64,000 nucleotides of DNA from Bacteroides caecigallinarum (GTDB lineage: Bacteria > Bacteroidota > Bacteroidia > Bacteroidales > Bacteroidaceae), in the NCBI RefSeq assembly GCF_016902295.1, contig NZ_JACJLQ010000005.1:1-64000 (forward strand). Reading direction: 5' to 3'. The notes below the pieces were generated by a model. It had not been told where the DNA came from. It ran no database searches and saw nothing but the letters and a program-made list of their open reading frames with translations. A program made the translations under genes and the position numbers. Shown one piece after another: positions 38,079-47,770 of the stretch. Position 1 is the stretch's first letter; each line of letters starts with the position of its first letter.

Positions 38079-39329
38079 TTATACAGACTGTAAACGCGAC
38101 AAGTTAGATTTTTCAACCTGTTCTTTGGCATAATCAAGCGTTACCACGAACTCTTTTACGTCATGGGAAGGCACATTATACATGACATCTATCATAATCG
38201 TCTCAACGATAGATCTCAATCCTCTGGCTCCCAATTTGTACTCAATAGCCTTATCTACAATATAGTCAAGAACTTCTGGCTGAAATATTAATTTTACTCC
38301 ATCCATTTCAAGGAGTTTGATATATTGCTTAATAATAGAGTTCTTAGGCTCTGTCAGAATATTACGCAAAGCTGTTCTGTCCAATGGATTAAGATAAGTC
38401 AATATAGGAAGACGGCCAATGATTTCAGGTATCAGCCCAAAGGATTTCAAATCCTGAGGAGCGATATACTGCATCATATTACTCTTATCAATTTTCACAG
38501 ATTCTTTCACAGAATTATAGCCTACTACATTAGTATTCAGTCTCTGAGCTATTTTGCGTTCTATACCTTCAAACGCTCCACCACAAATAAAAAGAATATT
38601 CTTGGTATTTACAGGTATCATTTTCTGTTCAGGATGTTTTCTACCACCCTGTGGCGGAACATTTACAATCGAGCCTTCAAGCAGTTTCAATAAACCTTGC
38701 TGAACACCTTCACCGCTTACATCCCTTGTAATAGAAGGATTATCTCCCTTGCGGGCTATTTTGTCTATTTCGTCAATAAATACTATACCGCGTTCAGCCT
38801 CTTCCACATTATAATCGGCAACCTGCAGTAATCGTGTAAGAAGGCTTTCAATATCCTCACCCACATAACCTGCTTCGGTCAATACTGTAGCATCGACAAT
38901 TGTAAATGGAACTTTCAATAGTTTAGCTATAGTTCGTGCAAGCAAAGTTTTACCTGTACCTGTACTTCCCACCATGATAATGTTAGATTTTTCAATTTCC
39001 ACATCATTATCATCAGGGCCTTGAAGAAGACGTTTGTAATGGTTATATACAGCCACAGACAAATATCTTTTGGCATCATCCTGACCAATTACATACTGAT
39101 CAAGAAAGTCCTTGATTTCAGCAGGTTTAGGCAGTTCATCCATTCTCAGATTACTGTTATGTCCTGCATGCGAACGTTTATTTGCTTCCTTTACTATCTC
39201 GTGAGCCTGCTCTACACATAAATCACAGATACAGCCGTTAACACCAGTAATCAGAAAACCAACCTCGTTTTCCGAACGTCCGCAAAAGCTGCACTTATTT
39301 TTATTTCTGGTTGTTTTTGAATTTTCCAA
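38079..39329 (-). CDS. clpX: ATP-dependent Clp protease ATP-binding subunit ClpX
   Basis: 416-residue AAA+ unfoldase feeding substrates to ClpP. Seen: N-terminal zinc-binding domain with Cys13, Cys16, Cys35 and Cys38 (CSFC and CDLC), [26 protein letters not shown], Walker [12 protein letters not shown], Walker [27 protein letters not shown], and sensor motif [10 protein letters not shown]. The ClpP-docking IGF loop appears as the segment CGGAFEGI region onward. It is downstream of clpP on the same strand, 114 bases apart. Confidence 0.97.
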   Translation of the reverse strand: MENSKTTRNKNKCSFCGRSENEVGFLITGVNGCICDLCVEQAHEIVKEANKRSHAGHNSNLRMDELPKPAEIKDFLDQYVIGQDDAKRYLSVAVYNHYKRLLQGPDDNDVEIEKSNIIMVGSTGTGKTLLARTIAKLLKVPFTIVDATVLTEAGYVGEDIESLLTRLLQVADYNVEEAERGIVFIDEIDKIARKGDNPSITRDVSGEGVQQGLLKLLEGSIVNVPPQGGRKHPEQKMIPVNTKNILFICGGAFEGIERKIAQRLNTNVVGYNSVKESVKIDKSNMMQYIAPQDLKSFGLIPEIIGRLPILTYLNPLDRTALRNILTEPKNSIIKQYIKLLEMDGVKLIFQPEVLDYIVDKAIEYKLGARGLRSIVETIMIDVMYNVPSHDVKEFVVTLDYAKEQVEKSNLSRLQSV

Positions 39330-39443
39330 TGACTATAATTATTTAGTTATAAAGTTTTCTATACAGTAATTTTCAGGTAATACGCAATCAACTGACCGCA
39401 TATTCACCTTAAGCATACACTTTATTTATTTTACTAAACAAGT

Positions 39444-40115
39444 TTACATAGAAGGTTTGCGAGACATTACCTCGTCAATTATACCATATTCCTTTGCTTC
39501 CTGTGCTGTCATCCAATAGTCGCGGTCTGAATCAGCCCAAACCTTATCAAAATCAGTATGCGAGTGTTCTGCAACGATTGTATATAATTCTTTCTTCAGT
39601 TTCATTATTTCACGTGCAGTGATTTCAATATCCGAAGCCTGTCCCTGAGCTCCGCCAAGTGGCTGATGAATCATTACCCTTGAATGTGTCAAGGCCGAAC
39701 GTTTTCCTTCCTGTCCTGCAACAAGCAATACAGCTGCCATAGAAGCGGCAAGTCCTGTACAAAATGTCGCCACATCACTTGTAATAAACTGCATCGTATC
39801 ATATATACCCAAGCCGGCATATACAGAACCGCCAGGTGAGTTGATATATATAGAAATATCTCTTCCTGAATCTATTGAGTCAAGATACAACAGCTGTGCC
39901 TGAAGAGTATTGGCAGTATAATCATTAATTTCGGTACCTAAGAAGATGATGCGGTCCATCATCAATCGAGAGAATACATCAAGCTGAGTTACATTCAGTT
40001 GTCTTTCTTCCAAGATATAAGGATTTAGATATCCAGCCTGCGACTTGATAACATCGTCAAGCACCATTCCGCTCATACCCAAATGCTTGGTTGCATATTT
40101 TCTGAAATCATCCAT
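39444..40115 (-). CDS. clpP: ATP-dependent Clp protease proteolytic subunit ClpP
   Basis: 223 residues from the ATG at 40115; earlier in-frame ATGs (up to 40205) would add about 30 residues not matching ClpP. Serine protease that forms the degradation chamber with ClpX. The catalytic triad is seen as Ser115 in GLAASMAAVL, His140 in RVMIHQPLGG and Asp189 in SDRDYWMTAQEA. The oxyanion strand INSPGGSVYAGLGIYD is present. Lies between tig upstream and clpX downstream, the classical tig-clpP-clpX order. Confidence 0.96.
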   Translation of the reverse strand: MDDFRKYATKHLGMSGMVLDDVIKSQAGYLNPYILEERQLNVTQLDVFSRLMMDRIIFLGTEINDYTANTLQAQLLYLDSIDSGRDISIYINSPGGSVYAGLGIYDTMQFITSDVATFCTGLAASMAAVLLVAGQEGKRSALTHSRVMIHQPLGGAQGQASDIEITAREIMKLKKELYTIVAEHSHTDFDKVWADSDRDYWMTAQEAKEYGIIDEVMSRKPSM

Positions 40116-40274
40116 CATATTATTGATATTTATACGTTTAAATATAGAGAAAGAGACTTTTACCCATTCTTTTCTGTGCACAAGACCCAAAACAGCTTGC
40201 CCCAACAGAAAAGCCTCGGTTAAAAGCCTCTTCCATTAATAAGCCTCAGCAATTAACTTCAGCCTTGGACTATA

Positions 40275-41621
40275 TTATTGAAACATTTTGTTAAACTCTT
40301 CAGCAGAAACAGCTTTGTGGTTCAATGAAACTTGTCCCTTAACAGCTTCAGCAAGCTTAGATTCAATTACTCTGTTTACAAGAGCTTCTACGCTTTCACG
40401 CTTCTTCAACATTTCCTTAGAATAGTTTTCAAGCAATTCTTCAGGAACATTAATCATACCGTACTGAGCGAACTGAGCACGAGTAGCTTCCTTAGCCATG
40501 TTCTGGATATCAGCCTGTTCAACCTTGATACCGTTAGCTTCAACAAGTTTTTCCTTAATCAGGTGCCATGTAAGTTCCTCAAGACTCTTATCGTAGTTTT
40601 CGTTTACGTATTCTTCACCTTTTTCCTTGTTATTGTCAAGCATGATACGTTTCATCAAGTCGTCAGCAAATTCCAATTTACCAACCTTGCCCATAGTGTA
40701 AGTACGCAAGTCGATAAGGAACTTATAATCGCTGTCAGCTACGAACTGAGTCGCGATGCTTTCCTTAACCTGAGCACGGAATTCTTCTTCGTTTGAGGCC
40801 TTGCCTTCACCAAGAACCTGATCGAACAATTCCTGATTCAGTTCACCCGGAATCATACGAGTGATTTCCTCAATCTGGAAGCTGAAGTTGCCTTTGTAGT
40901 TAGCGACATCTTCTTTCTTAACTTTAAGAAGAGAAGAGAGTTCAGCTTCGTTGTTATCGAAAGCTACTGAAGGGTTGAACACCAATACAGTGTTTACCTT
41001 AGCACCGTTGAAGATAGCTTTCTGGTCGTCGTTCTTCATGTATGTAGGCATCATAACTGCACCTTCTACCTGAACACCACCTTCTTTTGTATTTCCGTTC
41101 TCGTCAAGCTCAGCCAAAAGACCTTTCAGCATATCCTTTTCCTGATAGTCTTCAACCTTGTCATATTTAGCTGTACGCTGTCTGTACATATTAACCTGCT
41201 GTTCTACCATTTCGTCAGTTACATCGATATCATAGTAGTCAACAGTATCATTGTTTGACAATTCTATAGAGAATTCAGGAGCCAAAGCGATATCGAAAGA
41301 GAATTCGAAGTTTTCGTCTTTTTCGAAGTTAGCGTTGTTTTCCTTTGGAAGTGGAGCACCCAACATATTTACTTTATTCTCGCGGATATATTCACCAACC
41401 TTTTCCTGCAACAATTTATCAACTTCCTCAAGAAGTACAGATACACCATACTGCTTCTTGATAAGTCCCATAGGAACCATACCTTTACGGAAACCTGGCA
41501 TATTAACTCTCTGACGAAGTGTTTTCAACGCTTTTTCAACTTTTTCCTGATAATCAGCTTTTTCAATCTGCGCAGTAAGCACAGCGCTTACATTGCTTAC
41601 ATTCTGTAATGAAATATTCAT
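40275..41621 (-). CDS. tig: Trigger factor
   Basis: 448-residue ribosome-associated chaperone. N-terminal ribosome-binding domain has the signature GFRKGMVPMGLIKKQYG (about 43-59). The central region is FKBP-like but degenerate, as is usual in Bacteroidetes, and a long helical C-terminal chaperone domain follows (about 250-448). Charged, lysine- and glutamate-rich throughout. First gene of the tig-clpP-clpX group, with its own promoter. Confidence 0.94.
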   Translation of the reverse strand: MNISLQNVSNVSAVLTAQIEKADYQEKVEKALKTLRQRVNMPGFRKGMVPMGLIKKQYGVSVLLEEVDKLLQEKVGEYIRENKVNMLGAPLPKENNANFEKDENFEFSFDIALAPEFSIELSNNDTVDYYDIDVTDEMVEQQVNMYRQRTAKYDKVEDYQEKDMLKGLLAELDENGNTKEGGVQVEGAVMMPTYMKNDDQKAIFNGAKVNTVLVFNPSVAFDNNEAELSSLLKVKKEDVANYKGNFSFQIEEITRMIPGELNQELFDQVLGEGKASNEEEFRAQVKESIATQFVADSDYKFLIDLRTYTMGKVGKLEFADDLMKRIMLDNNKEKGEEYVNENYDKSLEELTWHLIKEKLVEANGIKVEQADIQNMAKEATRAQFAQYGMINVPEELLENYSKEMLKKRESVEALVNRVIESKLAEAVKGQVSLNHKAVSAEEFNKMFQ

Positions 41622-41685
41622 TTCTTAAAGTGTTTTATATTAATTATTTATTCTTATTTCAAAAGTATAAACTTTTTGGGGTGTG

Positions 41686-41693
41686 CAAAAATA
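41686..41693 (-). promoter_or_regulatory. Promoter of the tig-clpP-clpX group
   Basis: CAAAAATA on the plus strand reads TATTTTTG on the minus strand, matching TAnnTTTG, about 65 bases before the tig start. Confidence 0.6.
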
Positions 41694-41761
41694 GTGTTTA
41701 ATCTTGCAACTACCAAAAAGTCAGCACAAAAAAAATTTAAGCATGTCTCTTCACATTTGCA

Positions 41762-42592
41762 TCATTCACGCACGTTCTGAATCTGGAAGTCCTTTTTCCT
41801 CAATACGAAACTGTTACTCAAATATTTCTCGCGCACAATTTTGTTTTCAGCCAGCTCTTCCGGAGTACCTTGGAACAGGATTTTACCCTCGAACAACAAA
41901 TATGCCCTATCAGTAATACTCAATGTTTCCTGTACATTATGGTCAGTAATCAATATACCGATATTCTTATCCTTAAGTTTCCATACGATATGCTGGATAT
42001 CCTCCACGGCAATAGGATCGACACCGGCAAACGGTTCGTCAAGCATTATGAATTTTGGGTCAATCGCAAGACAGCGGGCTATTTCAGTACGTCTTCGTTC
42101 TCCTCCCGAAAGCTGGTCTCCAAGGTTCTTTCTCACCTTCTGCAGTCTGAATTCAGCAATCAGGCTTTCAAGTTTATCCTTCTGATATTCAGGACTCTTA
42201 TTGGTAAGTTCCAGTACTGAAGCTATATTATCCTCTACACTCATCTTTCTGAACACAGAAGCTTCTTGGGCAAGATAACCTATACCCTTCTGCGCACGTT
42301 TATATACAGGATATGACGTTATATCCTCATCATTCAAAAAAATATGTCCTTCGTTTGGCACAATCAAGCCGGTTGTCATATAAAAAGAAGTTGTCTTACC
42401 GGCACCATTCGGACCAAGCAATCCGACAATCTCACCCTGTTTTACATTGATTGATACATTGTTGACAACAGTTCTTTTACCATATTTCTTTACAAGATTC
42501 TCCGTACGAAGTACCATACATTCCTTGTTATCAGGCTGAGAACCTTCGCCAATAGGTTTATCTTCGTGTTCCTTATCCCTAAGTTGTTCCAT
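41762..42592 (-). CDS. lptB: LPS export ABC transporter ATP-binding protein
   Basis: 276-residue ABC ATPase. Seen: Walker A LLGPNGAGKTTSFYM, Q-loop region GYLAQEASVFRKMSVEDNI typical of LptB, signature LSGGERRRTEIARCLA, Walker B FIMLDEPFAGVDPIAVEDI, and H-loop ITDHNVQETL. LptB drives extraction of lipopolysaccharide from the inner membrane. The first 25 residues are a hydrophilic extension; an ATG at 42517 (MVLRTENLVKKYG) would give the standard length. With the promoter at 42609-42616 the longer form would have only a short leader, so the start is uncertain. Confidence 0.93.
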   Translation of the reverse strand: MEQLRDKEHEDKPIGEGSQPDNKECMVLRTENLVKKYGKRTVVNNVSINVKQGEIVGLLGPNGAGKTTSFYMTTGLIVPNEGHIFLNDEDITSYPVYKRAQKGIGYLAQEASVFRKMSVEDNIASVLELTNKSPEYQKDKLESLIAEFRLQKVRKNLGDQLSGGERRRTEIARCLAIDPKFIMLDEPFAGVDPIAVEDIQHIVWKLKDKNIGILITDHNVQETLSITDRAYLLFEGKILFQGTPEELAENKIVREKYLSNSFVLRKKDFQIQNVRE

Positions 42593-42608
42593 ATAGCTAA
42601 TTTTGGCA

Positions 42609-42616
42609 CAAAAGTA
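42609..42616 (-). promoter_or_regulatory. Promoter of lptB
   Basis: CAAAAGTA on the plus strand reads TACTTTTG on the minus strand, matching TAnnTTTG. It faces away from the mlaE promoter, 75 bases away. Confidence 0.65.
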
Positions 42617-42690
42617 GTAAATTTCTTGGGTTATATGGTCTTTTACATTAAAATCATCCCATCTTTTATTATTTAATAGCTAAAAAACCG

Positions 42691-42698
42691 TACTTTTG
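42691..42698 (+). promoter_or_regulatory. Promoter of mlaE-mlaF
   Basis: TACTTTTG matches TAnnTTTG and lies 19 bases before the mlaE start. Confidence 0.65.
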
Positions 42699-42717
42699 CA
42701 GCAAATTATTAAACGTC

Positions 42718-43461
42718 ATGATAAAACCTATCAGCATTCTTGGTAAATATATTATCCTTATGGGCAGAGTTTTTTCACGTCCTGAAAGGTTTAGAGTATA
42801 TTTCAAGCAGTATTTAAACGAGTTATACCAGTTGGGAATAAACTCTATAGGTATAGTACTTCTGATTTCATTTTTCATAGGAGCGGTTATATGTATCCAG
42901 ATCAAGTTGAACATTGAGAGTCCGTGGATGCCACGTTTCGTAGTAGGATATACTACACGTGAAATTCTGTTGCTTGAGTTCTCATCAGCCATCATGTGTC
43001 TTATACTTGCCGGTAAAGTAGGTTCAAACATAGCCTCCGAGTTAGGGACCATGCGTGTCACCCAGCAAATCGACGCTCTTGAGATAATGGGTATAAACTC
43101 AGCCTCATATCTGATTTTACCAAAGATTCTCGGACTTATGACAATGATTCCGTTCCTTGTCATTTTCAGTATATTCGCCGGAATAGTGGGAGCTTTCTGT
43201 ACCGCATGGTTTGCAGGAATAATGAACGCCACCGACCTTGAATACGGTCTTCAGTACTGTTTCATTGAATGGTACATCTGGTGCAGCTTCATCAAATCAC
43301 TTTTCTTCGCATTTATAATCGCCAGCGTATCAGCATATTTCGGATACACTGTAGATGGAGGTTCTATTTCAGTAGGTAAGGCAAGCACCAATGCTGTCGT
43401 TTCAAGCAGCGTGCTCATACTTTTCTCCGATTTAATTCTTACACAACTCTTAATGGGATGA
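42718..43461 (+). CDS. mlaE: MlaE-type ABC transporter permease
   Basis: 247-residue inner-membrane permease of the phospholipid transport (Mla/MCE) system. Several membrane helices are evident (about 47-75, 90-110, 140-175, 195-220), with the family patterns TREILLLEFSSAIMCLILAGKVGSNIASELGTMRVTQQIDALEIMG and GYTVDGGSISVG read in segments. It overlaps mlaF by 4 bases (ATGA). The MCE-domain protein MlaD is not in this window. Confidence 0.92.
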   Translation: MIKPISILGKYIILMGRVFSRPERFRVYFKQYLNELYQLGINSIGIVLLISFFIGAVICIQIKLNIESPWMPRFVVGYTTREILLLEFSSAIMCLILAGKVGSNIASELGTMRVTQQIDALEIMGINSASYLILPKILGLMTMIPFLVIFSIFAGIVGAFCTAWFAGIMNATDLEYGLQYCFIEWYIWCSFIKSLFFAFIIASVSAYFGYTVDGGSISVGKASTNAVVSSSVLILFSDLILTQLLMG

Positions 43462-44231
43462 TACAGGTAAAATCTATAAGTAAGTCTTTCGAGGACAAGA
43501 CAGTCCTCGACGACATCAACTTCACTTTCGAAAACGGAAAGACCAACCTCATCATAGGTCAGAGCGGTTCAGGTAAAACCGTTCTAATGAAATGTATTGT
43601 GGGACTTCTGACACCCGAAAAAGGTGAAGTGCTTTATGACAACAGAAATCTCCTGAGCATGGGAAAAGACGAAAAGAAAACTCTACGCAAGGAAATGGGT
43701 ATGATATTCCAAAGCGCAGCATTATTCGATTCACTGTCAGTACTGGAGAATGTAATGTTCCCTCTTGACATGTTTTCAAATGACACTTACCGCGACCGTG
43801 TACGCCGCGCCCAGTTCTGTCTTGACAGGGTAAATCTTTTAGACGCACAGAACAAATACCCCGGCGAGATAAGCGGAGGTATGCAAAAGCGAGTAGCCAT
43901 TGCCAGAGCAATAGCTCTGAATCCACAATATCTGTTTTGCGATGAGCCTAACTCAGGACTTGATCCAAAAACGTCGTTAGTAATAGACGAGCTTATCCAT
44001 GATATCACAACAGAGTTCAACATGACGACTATTATCAACACCCACGACATGAACTCCGTAATGGGTATAGGCGACAGCATTCTATACATCTACCAGGGAC
44101 ATAAGGAATGGTCCGGGACAAAAGATGAAGTTTTCACAGCTACAAACGAAAGACTGAACAACTTTATTTTCGCATCAGATCTTTTAAGAAAGGTAAAGAC
44201 TGAAGAGAACAAGAGCAAGAAAATACAATAA
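43458..44231 (+). CDS. mlaF: MlaF-type ABC transporter ATP-binding protein
   Basis: 257-residue ABC ATPase partner of the preceding permease. Seen: Walker A IIGQSGSGKTVLMK, Q-loop MIFQSAALFDSLSVLENV, signature EISGGMQKRVAIARAI, Walker B YLFCDEPNSGLDPKTS and H-loop INTHDMNSV. The Q-loop and SGGMQKR patterns are characteristic of MlaF. The Mla system moves phospholipids between the two membranes. The operon ends in a bidirectional terminator shared with fucP. Confidence 0.93.
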   Translation: MIQVKSISKSFEDKTVLDDINFTFENGKTNLIIGQSGSGKTVLMKCIVGLLTPEKGEVLYDNRNLLSMGKDEKKTLRKEMGMIFQSAALFDSLSVLENVMFPLDMFSNDTYRDRVRRAQFCLDRVNLLDAQNKYPGEISGGMQKRVAIARAIALNPQYLFCDEPNSGLDPKTSLVIDELIHDITTEFNMTTIINTHDMNSVMGIGDSILYIYQGHKEWSGTKDEVFTATNERLNNFIFASDLLRKVKTEENKSKKIQ

Positions 44232-44250
44232 GACATACTTATTATATAGC

Positions 44251-44291
44251 AAAAACAGGTTTGATACATCAATAATCTCAAACCTGTTTTT
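44251..44291. terminator. Bidirectional terminator between mlaF and fucP
   Basis: AAAAACAGGTTTGA (44251-44264) pairs with TCAAACCTGTTTTT (44278-44291), with A and T runs on both sides, so it serves both convergent operons. Confidence 0.93.
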
Positions 44292-44318
44292 GTTTATTTA
44301 TCATTCCATAATCAATTA

Positions 44319-45617
44319 TCAACTTTCCTTTCTCATCTTATATCCATAAACCACAATCACGACAAAGCAAAACAATGGCAATATAAAAGACACATTCACT
44401 GCAGGCATTCCAAACAATGTTTTACAGTCAATGATAGATGCTTGAAGCGGAGGTAATACTGATCCGCCGAGAATCGCCATTATCAGACCTGCAGCACCAA
44501 ACTTGGCATCATCGCCCAAACCTTTCAATGCTATACCGTATATGGTAGGAAACATCAATGACATACACGCAGACACTCCCACAAGACAATACATTCCCCA
44601 TATATTCTCAAATATTATTACACAGGCTGTAAGTACTATTGCTGCTGCTGACAATACCATAAGCAATCTGCCAGGTTTTACATATTTAAGTATGAAAGTA
44701 CAGATAAAGCGGCTGACACAGAAAAATATCATTGCCAAAATATTATATTCCTGCGAAAGTACCTCTGCCGCCTGTTCTTCCATTCCCTGCGACATAAACA
44801 GGCGCGTTCCATATTGAATAATAAATGTCCAACACATTATCTGGGCACCTACATAAAAGAACTGGGCTATCACACCATACTTATATCGCCTTCTTGAGAA
44901 TATACGTTTCAGAGTAGGAATAAAGTCTATTGAATGTGAATTATCAGCATTCCTTGGCATTTGCGACATCCTGATTACTAAAAGCATAACTATTATCACC
45001 AGACCTATAACAAGATATGGAGCTATAAGAACAGACAAATCATAATCCTTTACTGCCTCGAATTCTGCTTGAGTCAATTGTGCTCTTTCCGCTGTATCAA
45101 TGGGATGTAACTTATTCTGTATAAAGTTCATGGCCACATACATTCCCATCAGAGACCCTATCGGATTGAATGCCTGAGCCAGATTAAGACGGCGGGTAGC
45201 TGTCTCTTCAGGTCCCATAGAAAGTATATAAGGATTGCAACTTGTTTCAAGGAATGACAACCCACAAGTCATAACGAAATATGCCAACAAGAACGGATAA
45301 TATTCTCCGGTAAGCTTTGCCGGGAAAAAAGCAAGCGCTCCTAATGCATACAGCCCTAAGCCTAACAAGACTCCGGCCTTATAAGTATATTTTCTGATAA
45401 ACATAGCAGCCGGAAAAGCCATCGCAAAATATCCGCCATAGAATGCCACTTGAACCAAAGCACCATCGGTTACGCTCATTCTGAATATCTTGGAAAAAGC
45501 CTTTACCATAGGATTGGTTATATCGTTTGCAAATCCCCATAATGCAAAACACATTGTAATCAATATGAAAGGATACAAATAACTGTTCCCGTCTTTACTG
45601 ATAATAGATTGTTTCAT
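44319..45617 (-). CDS. fucP: L-fucose:H+ symporter permease
   Basis: 432 residues from the ATG at 45617; the earlier ATG at 45662 adds a stretch that does not fit the family. Major facilitator with about twelve membrane helices. Seen: FALWGFANDITNPMVKAF near the N-terminus, FYGGYFAMAFPAA, FLETSCNPYILSMGPEE with family-typical residues, and QAFNPIGSLMG. Imports L-fucose, with the isomerase, kinase and aldolase encoded upstream on the same strand. Ends before the shared terminator. Confidence 0.92.
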   Translation of the reverse strand: MKQSIISKDGNSYLYPFILITMCFALWGFANDITNPMVKAFSKIFRMSVTDGALVQVAFYGGYFAMAFPAAMFIRKYTYKAGVLLGLGLYALGALAFFPAKLTGEYYPFLLAYFVMTCGLSFLETSCNPYILSMGPEETATRRLNLAQAFNPIGSLMGMYVAMNFIQNKLHPIDTAERAQLTQAEFEAVKDYDLSVLIAPYLVIGLVIIVMLLVIRMSQMPRNADNSHSIDFIPTLKRIFSRRRYKYGVIAQFFYVGAQIMCWTFIIQYGTRLFMSQGMEEQAAEVLSQEYNILAMIFFCVSRFICTFILKYVKPGRLLMVLSAAAIVLTACVIIFENIWGMYCLVGVSACMSLMFPTIYGIALKGLGDDAKFGAAGLIMAILGGSVLPPLQASIIDCKTLFGMPAVNVSFILPLFCFVVIVVYGYKMRKES

Positions 45618-45666
45618 GAATAATTTAAAGTTTAGGTTAATGAATAAGGCGAAATAGACCAATCTT

Positions 45667-47016
45667 TCATTTATGTTTTATCTGAACCAAGATGTTACCT
45701 ATTGCGGTAGCTTCCACCGGACCAGCATCAACTTCAAGGCCTGTCGCCAAGGCTGTCAGCCGGTTGAGATATTTATTCTGCGAACCGCCTCCTATAATAT
45801 GGAGTTTTTCAACGGGACGAGGCAGCAATCTGTTCAGCCCTTCAATTCCTTTCCTATATCTTTCAGCTAATGACAACAATACACATTTCACGAATTCTCC
45901 CTGAGTCCGTGGAAGTTGCTGTCCGCTTTCCCTACAGTAGGATGTTATTGCTTCCGCCATATTTATAGGACTGGCAAAAGAATTATCATCAACATCCACC
46001 ACCGATGAAATTTCAGCTTTCTCCGCATCTGGAATCAACACGTCATATTCGGTACATTTGCCTTCTTTCTCCCATTCAGACATCAGTTTCTGAAGAATCC
46101 ATAGTCCGGTGATATTCTGTAGAAAGCATATTTTTCCATCTACACCACCTTCATTAGTGAAACCATTAACTCTGGCTTCTTCAGAAAGAATAGGTTCTTC
46201 TGCCACCACACCAAGCAGAGACCATGTTCCTGAACTCAAGAAAGCAGTCACTTTACCATTGTCCGCCGAAGGCACTGCATATACAGCGCTCGCTGTATCG
46301 TGCGACGCTACAGCTATGACCTTCACATCGTAATCCAGTCCGAGTTCCTCCTTTAAATCCGGTTTCAGTGTTCCCCTTTCCTGACCTGGCATAACTATAT
46401 CACAGAATATATGTTCCGGAAGTCCAAGTTCTTTTATTAAACCGAAATGCCATGCACGGGCCTTGATATCCATCAATTCTGAAGTTGAAGCTATGCTATA
46501 TTCATTGTTCGCTACCCCTGTAAGAAAATAGCTGAACAAGTCTGGCATGAACAGAAGCTTGTCTGCAACAGAAAGCAAAGGACTTTTTTCTTCTTTCATG
46601 GCATAAAGCTGAAACAGAGTGTTTATCGCCATCACCTGCGTTCCGCTTATAGAATAATGCCTGCTTTGGTCAATAAAGCTAAAAACTTTTTCAGGCATAC
46701 CGTCAGTCCGGCTGTCACGATAGCACACAGGATTGCCTATAAGGTTCCCATTCCTGTCAATCAGTCCGAAATCCACCCCCCATGTATCAATACCGATACT
46801 GTTTATTCTATATCCTTTTTCAACAGCCATACGTATTCCTATTTTCATGTCCTCAAACAAAGAAAGGAAATCCCAATATATATGACCACCCATCCTGACC
46901 TGTCTGTTCTGAAAACGGTATATCGTATCCAGACGGAGTTCACCATCGGAAGTGTAGCCGGCTATTACACGCCCGCTACCTCCTCCAAAGTCTATCGCTA
47001 AATATGCTTCTCTCAT
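45667..47016 (-). CDS. fucK: L-fuculokinase (rhamnulokinase-like)
   Basis: 449-residue FGGY-family sugar kinase. Seen: N-terminal phosphate-binding AIDFGGGSGRVIAG, GIDTWGVDFGLID, AVASHDTASAVYAVP, LSSGTWSLLG and C-terminal HIIGGGSQNKYLNRLTA. The sequence looks more like rhamnulokinase than Escherichia coli FucK, which is usual for Bacteroides fucose operons; the operon context (fucI, fucA, fucP) supports L-fuculose as substrate. The start overlaps the fucA stop by 4 bases. Confidence 0.88.
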   Translation of the reverse strand: MREAYLAIDFGGGSGRVIAGYTSDGELRLDTIYRFQNRQVRMGGHIYWDFLSLFEDMKIGIRMAVEKGYRINSIGIDTWGVDFGLIDRNGNLIGNPVCYRDSRTDGMPEKVFSFIDQSRHYSISGTQVMAINTLFQLYAMKEEKSPLLSVADKLLFMPDLFSYFLTGVANNEYSIASTSELMDIKARAWHFGLIKELGLPEHIFCDIVMPGQERGTLKPDLKEELGLDYDVKVIAVASHDTASAVYAVPSADNGKVTAFLSSGTWSLLGVVAEEPILSEEARVNGFTNEGGVDGKICFLQNITGLWILQKLMSEWEKEGKCTEYDVLIPDAEKAEISSVVDVDDNSFASPINMAEAITSYCRESGQQLPRTQGEFVKCVLLSLAERYRKGIEGLNRLLPRPVEKLHIIGGGSQNKYLNRLTALATGLEVDAGPVEATAIGNILVQIKHK

Positions 47017-47651
47017 TTTGTTTTCTTTCCTAATACGTATGTTTCCAGATCGTCAATCTCTGTATTTGAAAGGGTTTCATACTTACCTCCTGTCAGTATA
47101 ATGATACGACATGCCATTTCAAAAAACATCGCTCTTTCGAAAGCCTCATCAAAATCTTTTCCGCAAACCACCTGCCCATGCTTTTTAAGCAACACAGAGT
47201 TATGTTCTTTCATTGCCGCTATCACGCCTTCAGCAAGTTCCTTAGAACCCGGTCTGTAATATGGCACTACAGGGATTTCTTTCCCCACATGACATGGTAC
47301 TTCAGCTGTAACATTATAATCATCCGGCAATTCTTTCATACATGCAACAGCTGTAGCGTATGGCGACTGGAAATGCAAAACGACATTCACATCAGGTCTT
47401 TCCCTCAATACTCCAAGATGAAAGCCATGTTCCATCGATGGTTTTACTCCATTCAGCACCTCACCCGTCTCAAGCTTGCAGATTGCGACCTTCTCCTTAG
47501 GCAACGACGGAACCCATGACCCTGTTCCAGAAAGAAGGACTTCGTCACCTATTCTCCACGAAATATTTCCACTGCTGCATATTGTCAATCCTGCATCTCC
47601 TACACGATGAGCTTCAGAAATGAATTTTTCTATTTGTTCGTTAGTTATCAT
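47013..47651 (-). CDS. fucA: L-fuculose-phosphate aldolase (class II)
   Basis: 212-residue zinc aldolase cleaving L-fuculose 1-phosphate into dihydroxyacetone phosphate and L-lactaldehyde. Seen: GNISWRIGDEVLLSGTG (phosphate-binding region), MEHGFHLGVLRERPDVNVVLHFQSPYATAVAC with zinc histidines and acidic residue, and LLKKHGQVVCGKDFDEAFE with the third zinc histidine. It lies between fucI and fucK. The lactaldehyde reductase gene fucO is not nearby. Confidence 0.9.
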   Translation of the reverse strand: MITNEQIEKFISEAHRVGDAGLTICSSGNISWRIGDEVLLSGTGSWVPSLPKEKVAICKLETGEVLNGVKPSMEHGFHLGVLRERPDVNVVLHFQSPYATAVACMKELPDDYNVTAEVPCHVGKEIPVVPYYRPGSKELAEGVIAAMKEHNSVLLKKHGQVVCGKDFDEAFERAMFFEMACRIIILTGGKYETLSNTEIDDLETYVLGKKTK

Positions 47652-47680
47652 AATAATCTGATTTTAAGAAGCTTTACAAG

Positions 47681-47713
47681 CAGACGGAGAAAAAACTGAT
47701 ATTTCACCGTCTG
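47681..47713 (-). promoter_or_regulatory. Hairpin between fucI and fucA
   Basis: CAGACGG (47681-47687) pairs with CCGTCTG (47707-47713). On the minus strand TTTTTT occurs inside the loop and no T run follows, so a role in mRNA processing or stability of the fucI segment is more likely than termination. Confidence 0.4.
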
Positions 47714-47770
47714 TTCTTAAGCCTCAAAATTAACTATAATCACACAATCAACAACTGTCTATCAGTTTTT

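Noticed and set aside
42669-43232. 187-codon minus-strand frame opposite mlaE
   Set aside because: Shadow of a conserved membrane protein gene; it would also cover the mlaE promoter.
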